NCBI RefSeq assembly: GCF_910593845.1
Contig: NZ_CAJVAS010000008.1
Location: 1-64,000 of the forward strand
Direction of reading: 5' to 3'
Length of the DNA: 64,000 nucleotides
From: Paenibacillus solanacearum
Lineage (GTDB): Bacteria; Bacillota; Bacilli; Paenibacillales; NBRC-103111
Each line of letters starts with the position of its first letter. Positions within the stretch are counted from its first letter, which is position 1. Below the pieces are notes generated by a model. It saw only the letters and a list, made by a program, of their open reading frames with translations. It did not search any database and was not told where the DNA came from. Position numbers and translations under genes: made by a program. Positions 8,500-15,639 of this stretch are shown here, one piece after another.

Positions 8500-9009
8500 T
8501 TAGCGCTGGGATTGCAGATGAGTTTCCAGACGATCCCAAGTTTCGGAGATCCCTTGCTCCATGCCCATATCCAGCACCGTTTGCAGCGCTTCGGCGGAAG
8601 CGTAACGCCCCACGTTAATCAGCTTTGTCTTGCCTTCAGACTCTTCAAACGTCAATGTGACATGGGTGGAAGGCATCGTCTCGTTCTCATTGCCTTCGGC
8701 ATCCGAAAAGTAGTCGACATAGACGATTTTTTCAGGCGCTGCGATTTCTTCGTAGACCGCTTTGCCCCAGGACTCCATGCCGTAGAAGTCGCCCTGATTT
8801 TTGTCGACGCATTTCATGCAGTAATGCCACACGCCGCCCGGGCGAAAATCGACGTTGCATACCGGCAGCTCCCAGCCGCTGGGTCCCCACCAATGCTTCA
8901 GATGCTCCGCCTCGGAGAACGCTTGGAACACAAGCTCGCGCGGTGCGTTGAAGACGCGCTCCAGAATCAATACCGAACCTTCTACTTTCTTGATCATTGC
9001 ATTTGCCAT
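8500..9009 (-). CDS. SRPBCC/AHSA1-domain protein
   Basis: A 169-residue START-like protein of the Aha1/CalC group. The N-terminal pattern LERVFNAPRELVFQAFSE followed by LKHWWGPSGW is characteristic, with FRPGGVWHYCMK in the middle and a C-terminal helix ending in a DRLETHL segment. The fold binds hydrophobic ligands; no specific substrate is known for this type. It lies 13 bases downstream of an ArsR regulator in the same orientation, a very common pairing in Bacillales in which the two are co-transcribed. Confidence 0.92.
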   Translation of the reverse strand: MANAMIKKVEGSVLILERVFNAPRELVFQAFSEAEHLKHWWGPSGWELPVCNVDFRPGGVWHYCMKCVDKNQGDFYGMESWGKAVYEEIAAPEKIVYVDYFSDAEGNENETMPSTHVTLTFEESEGKTKLINVGRYASAEALQTVLDMGMEQGISETWDRLETHLQSQR

Positions 9010-9022
9010 GTGTTGTTCCTCC

Positions 9023-9361
9023 TCATGATTTACCCGTAGGTTTGATTTCTTTTTGCCTTAGCTTTTGTAAGTAATGGTCCAGCGCGTCGAGGCGTTCATC
9101 CCAGACGCCGCGATACGTTTCCAGCCACGCGTCCAATTGCTGAAACGGTTCCAGCCGAAGCTTGTAATGACGTCGGTTGGCATCCGCATGCACTTCGACG
9201 AGCCCCGCGTCGAGCAGGACGCGCAAATGCTTGGAGGCTTGCGGCTGGCGCAGCTGCAGCCGGTCGGCGATGTCACCGACGGTGAGCGGACCGTCGAGCA
9301 GCAGTTCCACAATGCGCAGGCGATTCGCTTCGGCCAGCGCGCTGAATGTCGTAATATCCAT
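9023..9361 (-). CDS. ArsR-family transcriptional regulator
   Basis: A 112-residue winged-helix protein; the recognition helix is in QLRQPQASKHLRVLLDAGLVEV. No Cys residues typical of metal-sensing ArsR proteins are present. It belongs to the small ArsR group paired with AHSA1 proteins and probably autoregulates the two-gene operon from the AT-rich stretch near 9480-9540. Confidence 0.93.
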   Translation of the reverse strand: MDITTFSALAEANRLRIVELLLDGPLTVGDIADRLQLRQPQASKHLRVLLDAGLVEVHADANRRHYKLRLEPFQQLDAWLETYRGVWDERLDALDHYLQKLRQKEIKPTGKS

Positions 9362-9552
9362 GATGCAAGGGTCCTTTCATGAAACGATTGCTTGCATGAG
9401 GGACGGTGCGGGATGGGATCCAACGTGCTCCGTGATTCGCGCCACCTCGATTCGCCTGTTTCGTGGGATCGTATTTGCATTCTTAATATACCCCGTTAGG
9501 AATATTCTTGTCAAGGAATATTACGTAAAAAATTTACAGCAGCCGATACTTC

Positions 9553-9672
9553 CATATCGAAGCGGTCTATTTGCCGCGCGGAGAACATGGCTTCCCCGTG
9601 CATGAGAACGACAAATGCGAAGCGCCGCAATTCGAATCGGCCGGGGCGCATTTCAATCCGTACAATGACAGC
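9553..9672 (+). pseudogene. sodC: Remnant of a Cu/Zn superoxide dismutase gene
   Basis: One frame reads YLPRGEHGFPVHEN and then DKCEAPQFESAGAHFNP, which corresponds to the copper/zinc loop of SodC (family pattern GEHGFHIHE..KCEPPDFKSAGGHFNP). Neither the upstream signal peptide and first strands nor the downstream half with the remaining ligands and catalytic Arg can be found in any frame. The first copper-ligand His of FHIHE is Pro here. The homology covers about 40 residues of an expected 170-200, so this is a gene fragment. The rest of 9362-10031 holds no gene. Confidence 0.7.
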
Positions 9673-10031
9673 GCCAAGGCTCTACTGGCCGCTGTGCAAT
9701 GCTGCAGCATGCGCTGGGTTCGTTCCAGACATGCGGCTGCGATTCGCGACCATAATGCTTCATACATCGTGCTTGTTCCAGAATATCGGCGGCCGCGCGG
9801 CGGGTCGGTAGGCAAGAGGCGAACGAGAGGAAGTGCCGGTTTGAACCTTGCATAAGCCGATACCTTCGGAAGCTTGCCCGGTTACTCCGCTCCGTTTTTT
9901 GCGTCGATTTGGCGCTCCCTCTTTTTCTTCCGGTCAAAAGCGTCTATAATGATGTTGAAGGATCGTGATCATCAATCTTGCAAACGTGTGCATTTACATA
10001 ATGCGTGCGAGGGAGACGGGAGGCCAAAGCC

Positions 10032-10889
10032 ATGGTAGCCATGGAACAACAAATAGAGCAGAAGTATGAGCAGCTTGGCGGCATTCTCCGGTCGATGGGG
10101 AAGGTCGTCGTCGCCTTTTCCGGCGGCGTGGACAGCGCGTTTTTGCTGAAGGCTGCGCTTGAGTATTTGGGTAAAGACAACGTGCTGGCCATTACGGCCG
10201 ATTCGGAGACGTATCCGGAGCGCGAGAAGTATGAGGCGATCGAGCTGGCCAAGGAGCTTGGGGCGCATCATGAAGTCATTCATACGAGCGAGCTGAACAT
10301 TCCCGGCTATGCTGAGAACCCGACGAATCGCTGCTATTTTTGCAAAAATTCATTGTTCGACCATCTAATTCCGATTGCGGAAGCCCGCGGCTACGTGAAT
10401 GTCGTCTTCGGAGCGATCGCCGACGATTTGGGCGAGCACCGTCCGGGACTGCAGGCGGCGCACGAACAGGGCGTAAGGGCGCCGCTGCTCGAGGCCGGCA
10501 TCAAAAAATCGGAAATTCGCCATCTGTCGCGCAAGTTCGGATTGCGGACATGGGATAAGCCTTCGTTCGCCTGTTTGTCATCGCGTATCCCGTATGGGGA
10601 AATGATCACGGCGCATAAGCTGTCCATGATCGATCAGGCGGAAGATTTCCTGATTCAGCTCGGGTTTCGTCAGGTGCGCGTGCGACAGCACGATACGCTG
10701 GCCCGCATCGAAGTGCCGGCGTCGGAGCTGGCGGAAGTGCTCGCTGTAGCAGATACGGTACATGCGAAGCTGAAGGAGATCGGGTACGCTTACGTAACGC
10801 TCGATCTGAAAGGATACCGTTCCGGCAGCCTGAATGAAGTGTTGGCGCCGGAGCAGCAGTCGATCAAAGCGGTAGCGGGTTTAAGCTAA
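10032..10889 (+). CDS. larE: ATP-dependent sacrificial sulfur transferase LarE
   Basis: A 285-residue PP-loop enzyme. The ATP-binding motif FSGGVDSAFL is near residue 27, CYFCK is present, and SFACLSSRIPYG contains the Cys that donates its sulfur in Lactobacillus LarE. LarE thiolates the carboxylated pyridinium precursor made by LarB, before LarC inserts nickel, giving the NPN cofactor of lactate racemase and relatives. No larA, larB or larC is nearby. GGGAGG lies 10 bases before the chosen ATG; an ATG at 10041 is possible. A D-hydroxyacid dehydrogenase follows 27 bases later. Confidence 0.92.
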   Translation: MVAMEQQIEQKYEQLGGILRSMGKVVVAFSGGVDSAFLLKAALEYLGKDNVLAITADSETYPEREKYEAIELAKELGAHHEVIHTSELNIPGYAENPTNRCYFCKNSLFDHLIPIAEARGYVNVVFGAIADDLGEHRPGLQAAHEQGVRAPLLEAGIKKSEIRHLSRKFGLRTWDKPSFACLSSRIPYGEMITAHKLSMIDQAEDFLIQLGFRQVRVRQHDTLARIEVPASELAEVLAVADTVHAKLKEIGYAYVTLDLKGYRSGSLNEVLAPEQQSIKAVAGLS

Positions 10890-10916
10890 GCGGAAGCAAA
10901 CATCGGGAGGAGTCAA

Positions 10917-11915
10917 GTGATCATGAGCAAACCGAAAATATATATTACAAAGCGGATTCCCGCGGAAGTGCTGCACTATTTGGAGCAATATTGCGAATGC
11001 CGGATGTGGGACGGCCAAGGTACCCCGTCGCGGCAAGGGTTGCTTGACGAGCTTGCGGAAGTGGAAGGCTTGCTGACTACCGGAGGACCGGTCAATCAGG
11101 AGCTGCTGGATCGCGCGCCGAAGCTTCGCGTCGTGAGCAGCATCTCGGTCGGCTACAACCATTTTGACCTCGACGAGATGCGCGCTCGCCGTGTCATCGG
11201 CACGCACACGCCGTATGTGCTCGACGATACGGTGGCCGATCTCGTGCTGGCGCTTATGCTGTCGTCGGCGCGGCGCATTCCGGAACTCGACGCGTTCGTG
11301 AAGGCGGGGAATTGGAAGAAAGGCGCGGGACTGAGCGAAGAAGATTTCTTCGGGATGGACGTTCATCATGCGAAGCTCGGCATTATCGGCATGGGGCGCA
11401 TCGGCGAGGCGATCGCCAAACGCGCGGTGCACGGCTTCGGCATGGAGCTGCTGTATTATAACCGCAGCCGCCGGCCGGAAGCGGAAGAGAAGTACGGCGC
11501 GCAGTATTGCGATCTGGAAACGGTGCTGCGCGAATCGGATTTCGTCGTCCTGATGACGCCGCTTACGCCGAAGACGGAGCGGTATATCCGCAAGGAGCAT
11601 TTTGCAATGATGAAGCCGACGTCGTTCTTCATCAACGCTTCGCGCGGGCAAACCTTAGACGAAGCGGATTTGATCGAGGCGCTGCAGACCGGGCAAATTC
11701 GCGGCGCCGGCCTCGACGTGTTCGACGTGGAGCCGGTGCAGCCGGACAATCCGCTGCTGCACATGGCGAACGTGGTGACGATGCCGCATATCGGCTCGGC
11801 CACGGCGAAGACGCGCTTCGACATGGCGATGCTGGCGGCGCAAAATCTGGTCGCCGGTCTCACCGGCAAGCGGCCGCCGCATGTGGTGAAGGAGCTGCAA
11901 TCGCTGGTGGAATAG
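10917..11915 (+). CDS. D-isomer-specific 2-hydroxyacid dehydrogenase (glyoxylate/hydroxypyruvate reductase type)
   Basis: A 332-residue NAD(P)-dependent enzyme. The Rossmann motif is GIIGMGRIGEAIAKR (about residue 155), the substrate-binding Arg is in NASRGQTLDE, the catalytic Glu in the VFDVEP region and the catalytic His in MPHIGSAT. It reduces 2-keto acids such as glyoxylate, hydroxypyruvate or 2-ketogluconate. GGGAGGAG lies 6 bases before a GTG at 10917; an ATG at 10923 gives a protein two residues shorter. It is co-oriented with larE and ends in a strong terminator, so the pair is probably one operon. Confidence 0.93.
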   Translation: MIMSKPKIYITKRIPAEVLHYLEQYCECRMWDGQGTPSRQGLLDELAEVEGLLTTGGPVNQELLDRAPKLRVVSSISVGYNHFDLDEMRARRVIGTHTPYVLDDTVADLVLALMLSSARRIPELDAFVKAGNWKKGAGLSEEDFFGMDVHHAKLGIIGMGRIGEAIAKRAVHGFGMELLYYNRSRRPEAEEKYGAQYCDLETVLRESDFVVLMTPLTPKTERYIRKEHFAMMKPTSFFINASRGQTLDEADLIEALQTGQIRGAGLDVFDVEPVQPDNPLLHMANVVTMPHIGSATAKTRFDMAMLAAQNLVAGLTGKRPPHVVKELQSLVE

Positions 11916-11938
11916 ACGATCGCTGCGGCGGTTTCAAA

Positions 11939-11978
11939 GGCTCATACCGAGTAACTTATCGGTATGGGCCGTTTTTTT
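11939..11978 (+). terminator. Terminator after the larE-dehydrogenase pair
   Basis: GGCTCATACCGA pairs with TCGGTATGGGCC (one wobble) and is followed by seven T residues. Confidence 0.85.
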
Positions 11979-11985
11979 GTACAAT

Positions 11986-12041
11986 CTTAAGAAAAACTTA
12001 AATAATTCCGTACCTAAATTCTAAAAATTTATAGATATGAT
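11986..12041 (+). promoter_or_regulatory. Direct-repeat operator and -10 box for the methyltransferase/two-component operon
   Basis: CTTAA occurs at 11986-11990 and again at 11997-12001, exactly 11 bases apart start to start, the helical spacing bound by OmpR/VanR-type response regulators. A TATGAT -10-like box is at 12036-12041 in AT-rich DNA. The position just upstream of the expected -35 fits activation by the regulator encoded in the same operon. Confidence 0.45.
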
Positions 12042-12081
12042 AACTGCATGACTACGCGAGAGCCAAAGGAGCTGACCGTCG

Positions 12082-12669
12082 ATGCTATCGGAACCATCCG
12101 TCAAAACATCCGCCGCAGGCAAATGGATGTTTCTCAAAAAATTCATGCAAAATCCGCGGGACGTGGGGAGTATCATCCCCAGCTCGAACCGTCTGACGCA
12201 TAAAATGCTCGAACCGATCGCATGGGACCGCGTACGCAGCATCGTCGAATTGGGCGCGGGCACCGGCATTTTCACAAAGGCGATCTATGAGCTGGCCCGG
12301 CCTGACTGCAAAGTCGCGATCTTCGAGAAAGACGACGAGATGCGCACTCAACTGCTGCAAACGTTCAAAGGCTTTTACTTTTGCAAAAATGCGCTCGATT
12401 TGCAAAGCTGCTTGCCGAAAATCGGAATGGCGAAGGCGGACTGTATCGTTTCGGGACTGCCGTTTGCGAACTTTGCCCGGTCCGATCGCGAACAAATCAT
12501 TCAGCAGGCGCATGATTCGTTGAGCGATGACGGCGTGTTCGTCACGTTCCAGTACTCCCTGCAAATGAGAGCATCGCTGCAGCGCGCGTTCGCTCAAGTA
12601 TCGGTATCGTTCGTGGCATGGAATATGCCGCCGGCGTTCGTGTACGTGTGCAGGAAAAAGGTGGTTTAA
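12082..12669 (+). CDS. PmtA-like class I SAM-dependent methyltransferase (phospholipid N-methyltransferase type)
   Basis: A 195-residue methyltransferase. Motif I is ELGAGTGIFT (about residue 57), the acidic residue that binds the SAM ribose is in IFEKDDEM, and motif IV is IVSGLPFANF. KsgA-type rRNA methyltransferases have N-L-P-Y/F here, whereas SGLP is typical of PmtA phospholipid N-methyltransferases, so a lipid substrate is favoured over rRNA. The N-terminal KWMFLKKFMQNPRDVGSIIPSS block is also seen in PmtA-like proteins. It stops a few bases before a response-regulator gene whose ribosome site AAGGTGG overlaps its end, so the three genes are one operon. Confidence 0.75.
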   Translation: MLSEPSVKTSAAGKWMFLKKFMQNPRDVGSIIPSSNRLTHKMLEPIAWDRVRSIVELGAGTGIFTKAIYELARPDCKVAIFEKDDEMRTQLLQTFKGFYFCKNALDLQSCLPKIGMAKADCIVSGLPFANFARSDREQIIQQAHDSLSDDGVFVTFQYSLQMRASLQRAFAQVSVSFVAWNMPPAFVYVCRKKVV

Positions 12670-12672
12670 TAG

Positions 12673-13371
12673 ATGAATAACGGGAATGCGCCCTGCGTAT
12701 TGATTATCGAAGATGAGCCGGAAATTCGCGATATCGTGCAAATTTTTTTGAAAAACGAAGGCTGTCTCGTGCTGGAGGCGGAGGATGGGGAGCAGGGCCT
12801 CGAGCTATTGCAAAAGCATCCGGTCGATCTGATCATCCTGGATGTGATGATGCCGCGGCTGGACGGCATTCAGACCTGCATTAAAATTCGGGAAACAAAT
12901 AACATCCCGATCATTATGCTCTCCGCCAAAAATGAGGATATGGATAAAATATTGGGACTGACGAGCGGCGCCGACGATTATTTGTCGAAGCCGTTCAACC
13001 CTCTGGAGCTGGTGGCGCGAGTCAAGTCCCAGCTGCGAAGAAGTAAAATGACCGAAGCGGCAGGCAGCCTCCAGCAGGTTATCACGATCGGCGATTTAAC
13101 CGTTAATATTCCGCGCCATCAAGTGACGCTCAGCGGCAAGGAAATCCCGCTTACGCCGCTTGAATTCGGCATTCTGGAGCTGCTTGGGACGCACCGGGGT
13201 CAAGTGTTCAGCGTCGATAAAATCTATGAAACGATTTGGAAAGAGCCGGTCATGCAGTCCGACAAAACGGTCATGGTGCATATCCGCAATATCCGCGAGA
13301 AGCTGCAGGATCATCCGCGCGATTCGAAATATATTAAAACGGTGTGGGGAGTAGGGTATAAGATTGATTAA
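12673..13371 (+). CDS. OmpR-family response regulator (VanR-like)
   Basis: A 232-residue regulator with an N-terminal receiver domain (acidic pocket IEDEPE, phospho-acceptor Asp near residue 57 in LIILDVMMPRLDG, Lys in YLSKPFNP) and a C-terminal OmpR winged helix (about 135-231, ending KYIKTVWGVGYKID). Its last codons overlap the start of the sensor kinase by 8 bases, giving tight translational coupling. Upstream is the PmtA-like methyltransferase. The 11-bp-spaced CTTAA repeats before the operon are plausible targets. Confidence 0.95.
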   Translation: MNNGNAPCVLIIEDEPEIRDIVQIFLKNEGCLVLEAEDGEQGLELLQKHPVDLIILDVMMPRLDGIQTCIKIRETNNIPIIMLSAKNEDMDKILGLTSGADDYLSKPFNPLELVARVKSQLRRSKMTEAAGSLQQVITIGDLTVNIPRHQVTLSGKEIPLTPLEFGILELLGTHRGQVFSVDKIYETIWKEPVMQSDKTVMVHIRNIREKLQDHPRDSKYIKTVWGVGYKID

Positions 13372-14773
13372 TCAGCCGCAATGGCTCCGCAGCCTTCGCA
13401 TCCGGCTGGTGATGATGTTCGCCGCGACGCTGGTCATCAGCTTTTTTCTGTACATTCTGTTTGACTTTGCGACAAGAGATTTCCGCAAGGAATATTACAT
13501 CAGCTACGAAACGAGCAAACAAGCGATAAGCGGTACGCTGGAGGCGGTCGAGCAGGAGCTGCCTCGATTGCATAACCCGGAAGCGCTTCAGTCGCTGCTG
13601 AGCCGCATCAGCAAGGAGAAGCAGCTGGACCTGCTGCTAGCCGATCTGCAGGGAAACGTCGTATACCGTTCGCCGGATGTGCGGCAAAGCGCCATCGATT
13701 TATACCAGATCGCATACGAGCAAAAGGACGCGCTGGCGCATCCCGAAGCGGGAAAGCCATTGTCGCTCATGGCACCGGTGCAGTTTCAAGGGAACAAGCT
13801 GTTTTTGGTCGTGTCGGGCCGCCTTGTCGGGGAAGCGGCTTATCGATATAAATTTCCGTATTGGTACAACGCCATAGTCGCGCTAGCCATTTTTCTGCTC
13901 GTGTTTTATTTGTTCACCTACAACAAAATGAGGCAAATTCAAGAGATGAACGCCGGCTTGGAGCGGATCGCCCAGGGCAATTTGTCCGTGCGGCTGCGGG
14001 TGCGAAGCCGGGACGAGCTTGGAGCGTTAACGGGAAATATCAACGCCATGGTTGGACAGCTTGAAGAGAAGATCGCCCAGGAGCGTTTGGCGGAGCAGAC
14101 GAAGAACGAGCTGATCACGAACATTTCGCATGATTTGCGGACGCCGCTAACGAGCATCATTGGTTACTTGAGCGTCCTAAGCGGGCATAAGGAAACCCGC
14201 GAAGCGCTGCAGCCGTACATTCAGAGCGCACTGAACAAATCGAACCAGCTGAAGCAGCTGATCGATGACCTGTTCGAATACACCCGTCTGACAAGCAATC
14301 AGGTATCGCTGGATCGCAGCCGGATTGATCTGACGGGGTTGATCAATCAGTTGATTATGGAGTTCATGCCGCTGGCGGAGCAGCAGCAGGTGCAGGTGCA
14401 TAGCGCCATTCCGGAGCATAGAATCGTAGCGCATCTCGACGCTGGCAAAATGGTGCGGGCGATCGATAATTTGCTGACGAACGCGCTGAAATTCAGCGTC
14501 AAGCCGGGAACGATCGACATTACGCTCCGCCAAGAGGCAAGCTCGGCGACGCTATCCATCACCAATACCGGCAATCCGATTACGGACGAGCAGGAGAAGC
14601 GGTTGTTCGAGCGGTTTTATAAAGCGGACGAATCCCGGGGCGGCCACAGCATGCCGCGCGGCTCGGGACTCGGTTTGTCGATCGCCCAAAGCATCGTACA
14701 GCTGCACGGCGGAGACATTGCGCTCAAGCGGACGGACAGGCATTATGAATTTTGCGTCCGCATTCCGCTATGA
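13364..14773 (+). CDS. Membrane sensor histidine kinase (VanS-like)
   Basis: A 469-residue kinase starting at TTG, overlapping the regulator gene. Membrane helices lie at about 12-32 and 166-185 and flank an extracytoplasmic domain of about 130 residues. A HAMP domain follows (186-240), then the dimerisation domain with phospho-acceptor His in NISHDLRTPLTSIIGYL (about 254), and a HATPase domain with DNLLTNALKFS, a degenerate G1 box and GSGLGLSIAQ. Stop and start overlap with the regulator indicates a cognate pair. The ligand is unknown; its operon with a lipid methyltransferase suggests a membrane-related signal (inference). Confidence 0.95.
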   Translation: MINQPQWLRSLRIRLVMMFAATLVISFFLYILFDFATRDFRKEYYISYETSKQAISGTLEAVEQELPRLHNPEALQSLLSRISKEKQLDLLLADLQGNVVYRSPDVRQSAIDLYQIAYEQKDALAHPEAGKPLSLMAPVQFQGNKLFLVVSGRLVGEAAYRYKFPYWYNAIVALAIFLLVFYLFTYNKMRQIQEMNAGLERIAQGNLSVRLRVRSRDELGALTGNINAMVGQLEEKIAQERLAEQTKNELITNISHDLRTPLTSIIGYLSVLSGHKETREALQPYIQSALNKSNQLKQLIDDLFEYTRLTSNQVSLDRSRIDLTGLINQLIMEFMPLAEQQQVQVHSAIPEHRIVAHLDAGKMVRAIDNLLTNALKFSVKPGTIDITLRQEASSATLSITNTGNPITDEQEKRLFERFYKADESRGGHSMPRGSGLGLSIAQSIVQLHGGDIALKRTDRHYEFCVRIPL

Positions 14774-14961
14774 TGAGACAAGCGCGCCGGCATACACGCA
14801 ATGATCTGGAAGGCTATGCATGAAAAGCATGCGGAAGGTTATGCTAAAAAAATCAGAATTTATATGCATTTCGCGGGTTGAGCCGTTCTGATTCCGCGGG
14901 AAGCCGCTTCGGGCACGAAGGCGTCTTGCGGGCATACCCTACAGAGACAAGGATGAGAAAC

Positions 14962-15510
14962 ATGAACATATTGGAGACAATCACGGAAGCGATCAAACCC
15001 TTCCTGGACGGTGAGAAGCCGCCGTTAAACGCGGCGGAGGTGATGAATCTCTGGTTTTACTTGACGGCAACCGAGCAGACGCTGCGAGGCGAACAAGTAT
15101 CTTTCAATATCGTGCACGATCCGGAGCTTCGCGAGGTGCTGGAAGATATGATCAATAACGTGCATAATCCGATTCGTACGGAGCTTACGCAGTTTCTCCG
15201 AGAGGAAGGCGTGCCGCTGCCGCAGTCAACGCCGGAGAAGCCGATCGGCGACTTCCGGTCGATTCCGGAAGGCTCGCGGTTGTCCGACGAAGAGTGCGCG
15301 AATTTGATGCTGTTCAATCTTGTGCTCGGGGTCAACTATGCTTGCCGGGGAATGACGGAGTCCGTCCGGGCTGACGTGGCTGCCCGATTCGCCAAGTATT
15401 TGGCGATGAAAATGGCGCTTGCCATGAAGCTGAAAAATGTGGCGAGCAAAAAAGGATGGCTGATGCAGCCCCCCGCGTTTCACCCGGAACGTCCGCTGCC
15501 GACGCAATAG
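14962..15510 (+). CDS. DUF3231 family protein
   Basis: A 182-residue protein mostly alpha-helical, with LNAAEVMNLWFYLTATEQT at the start and LMLFNLVLGVNYACRGMTES in the second half. This pattern fits DUF3231, a ferritin-like or DNA-starvation-like helical family often found in spore formers; some copies have two such repeats, this one a single unit. The ATG at 14962 lies 8 bases after AAGGA; longer in-frame starts at 14878 and 14953 are less well placed. Expression during sporulation is typical of the family but is not shown here. Confidence 0.8.
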   Translation: MNILETITEAIKPFLDGEKPPLNAAEVMNLWFYLTATEQTLRGEQVSFNIVHDPELREVLEDMINNVHNPIRTELTQFLREEGVPLPQSTPEKPIGDFRSIPEGSRLSDEECANLMLFNLVLGVNYACRGMTESVRADVAARFAKYLAMKMALAMKLKNVASKKGWLMQPPAFHPERPLPTQ

Positions 15511-15515
15511 AACCG

Positions 15516-15542
15516 GCGTGAACCGCAGCGAACGGTTCACGC
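15516..15542 (+). repeat. Perfect inverted repeat after the DUF3231 gene
   Basis: GCGTGAACCG at 15516-15525 is inverted at 15533-15542 around a 7-base loop. There is no T-run, so it may stabilise the transcript end rather than terminate alone. Confidence 0.55.
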
Positions 15543-15570
15543 TGGATGACATGGCTCTCCGCTCGTACGC

Positions 15571-15639
15571 AAAAAAGGCTCACCGCAAGCCGGCGGCTGC
15601 TTCAGACAGCCACTGCTTGCGGTGAGCGTTTTGTTGTTT
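15571..15639. terminator. Bidirectional terminator between DUF3231 and HelD-like genes
   Basis: GCTCACCGCAAGC (15578-15590) pairs perfectly with 15615-15627, with a second stem GGCTG/CAGCC inside the loop. An A-run precedes it and a T-rich run follows it, so it can act on both strands. Confidence 0.8.

Noticed and set aside
9571..9855. 94-codon ORF containing the SodC motif as an intact gene
   Set aside because: Only about 35 residues match SodC; the rest is unrelated and it starts without a signal peptide or ribosome site.
12082..12669. rRNA adenine dimethyltransferase (KsgA/Erm type)
   Set aside because: Motif IV reads SGLPF rather than N-L-P-Y/F, and the N-terminal block fits PmtA-like enzymes.
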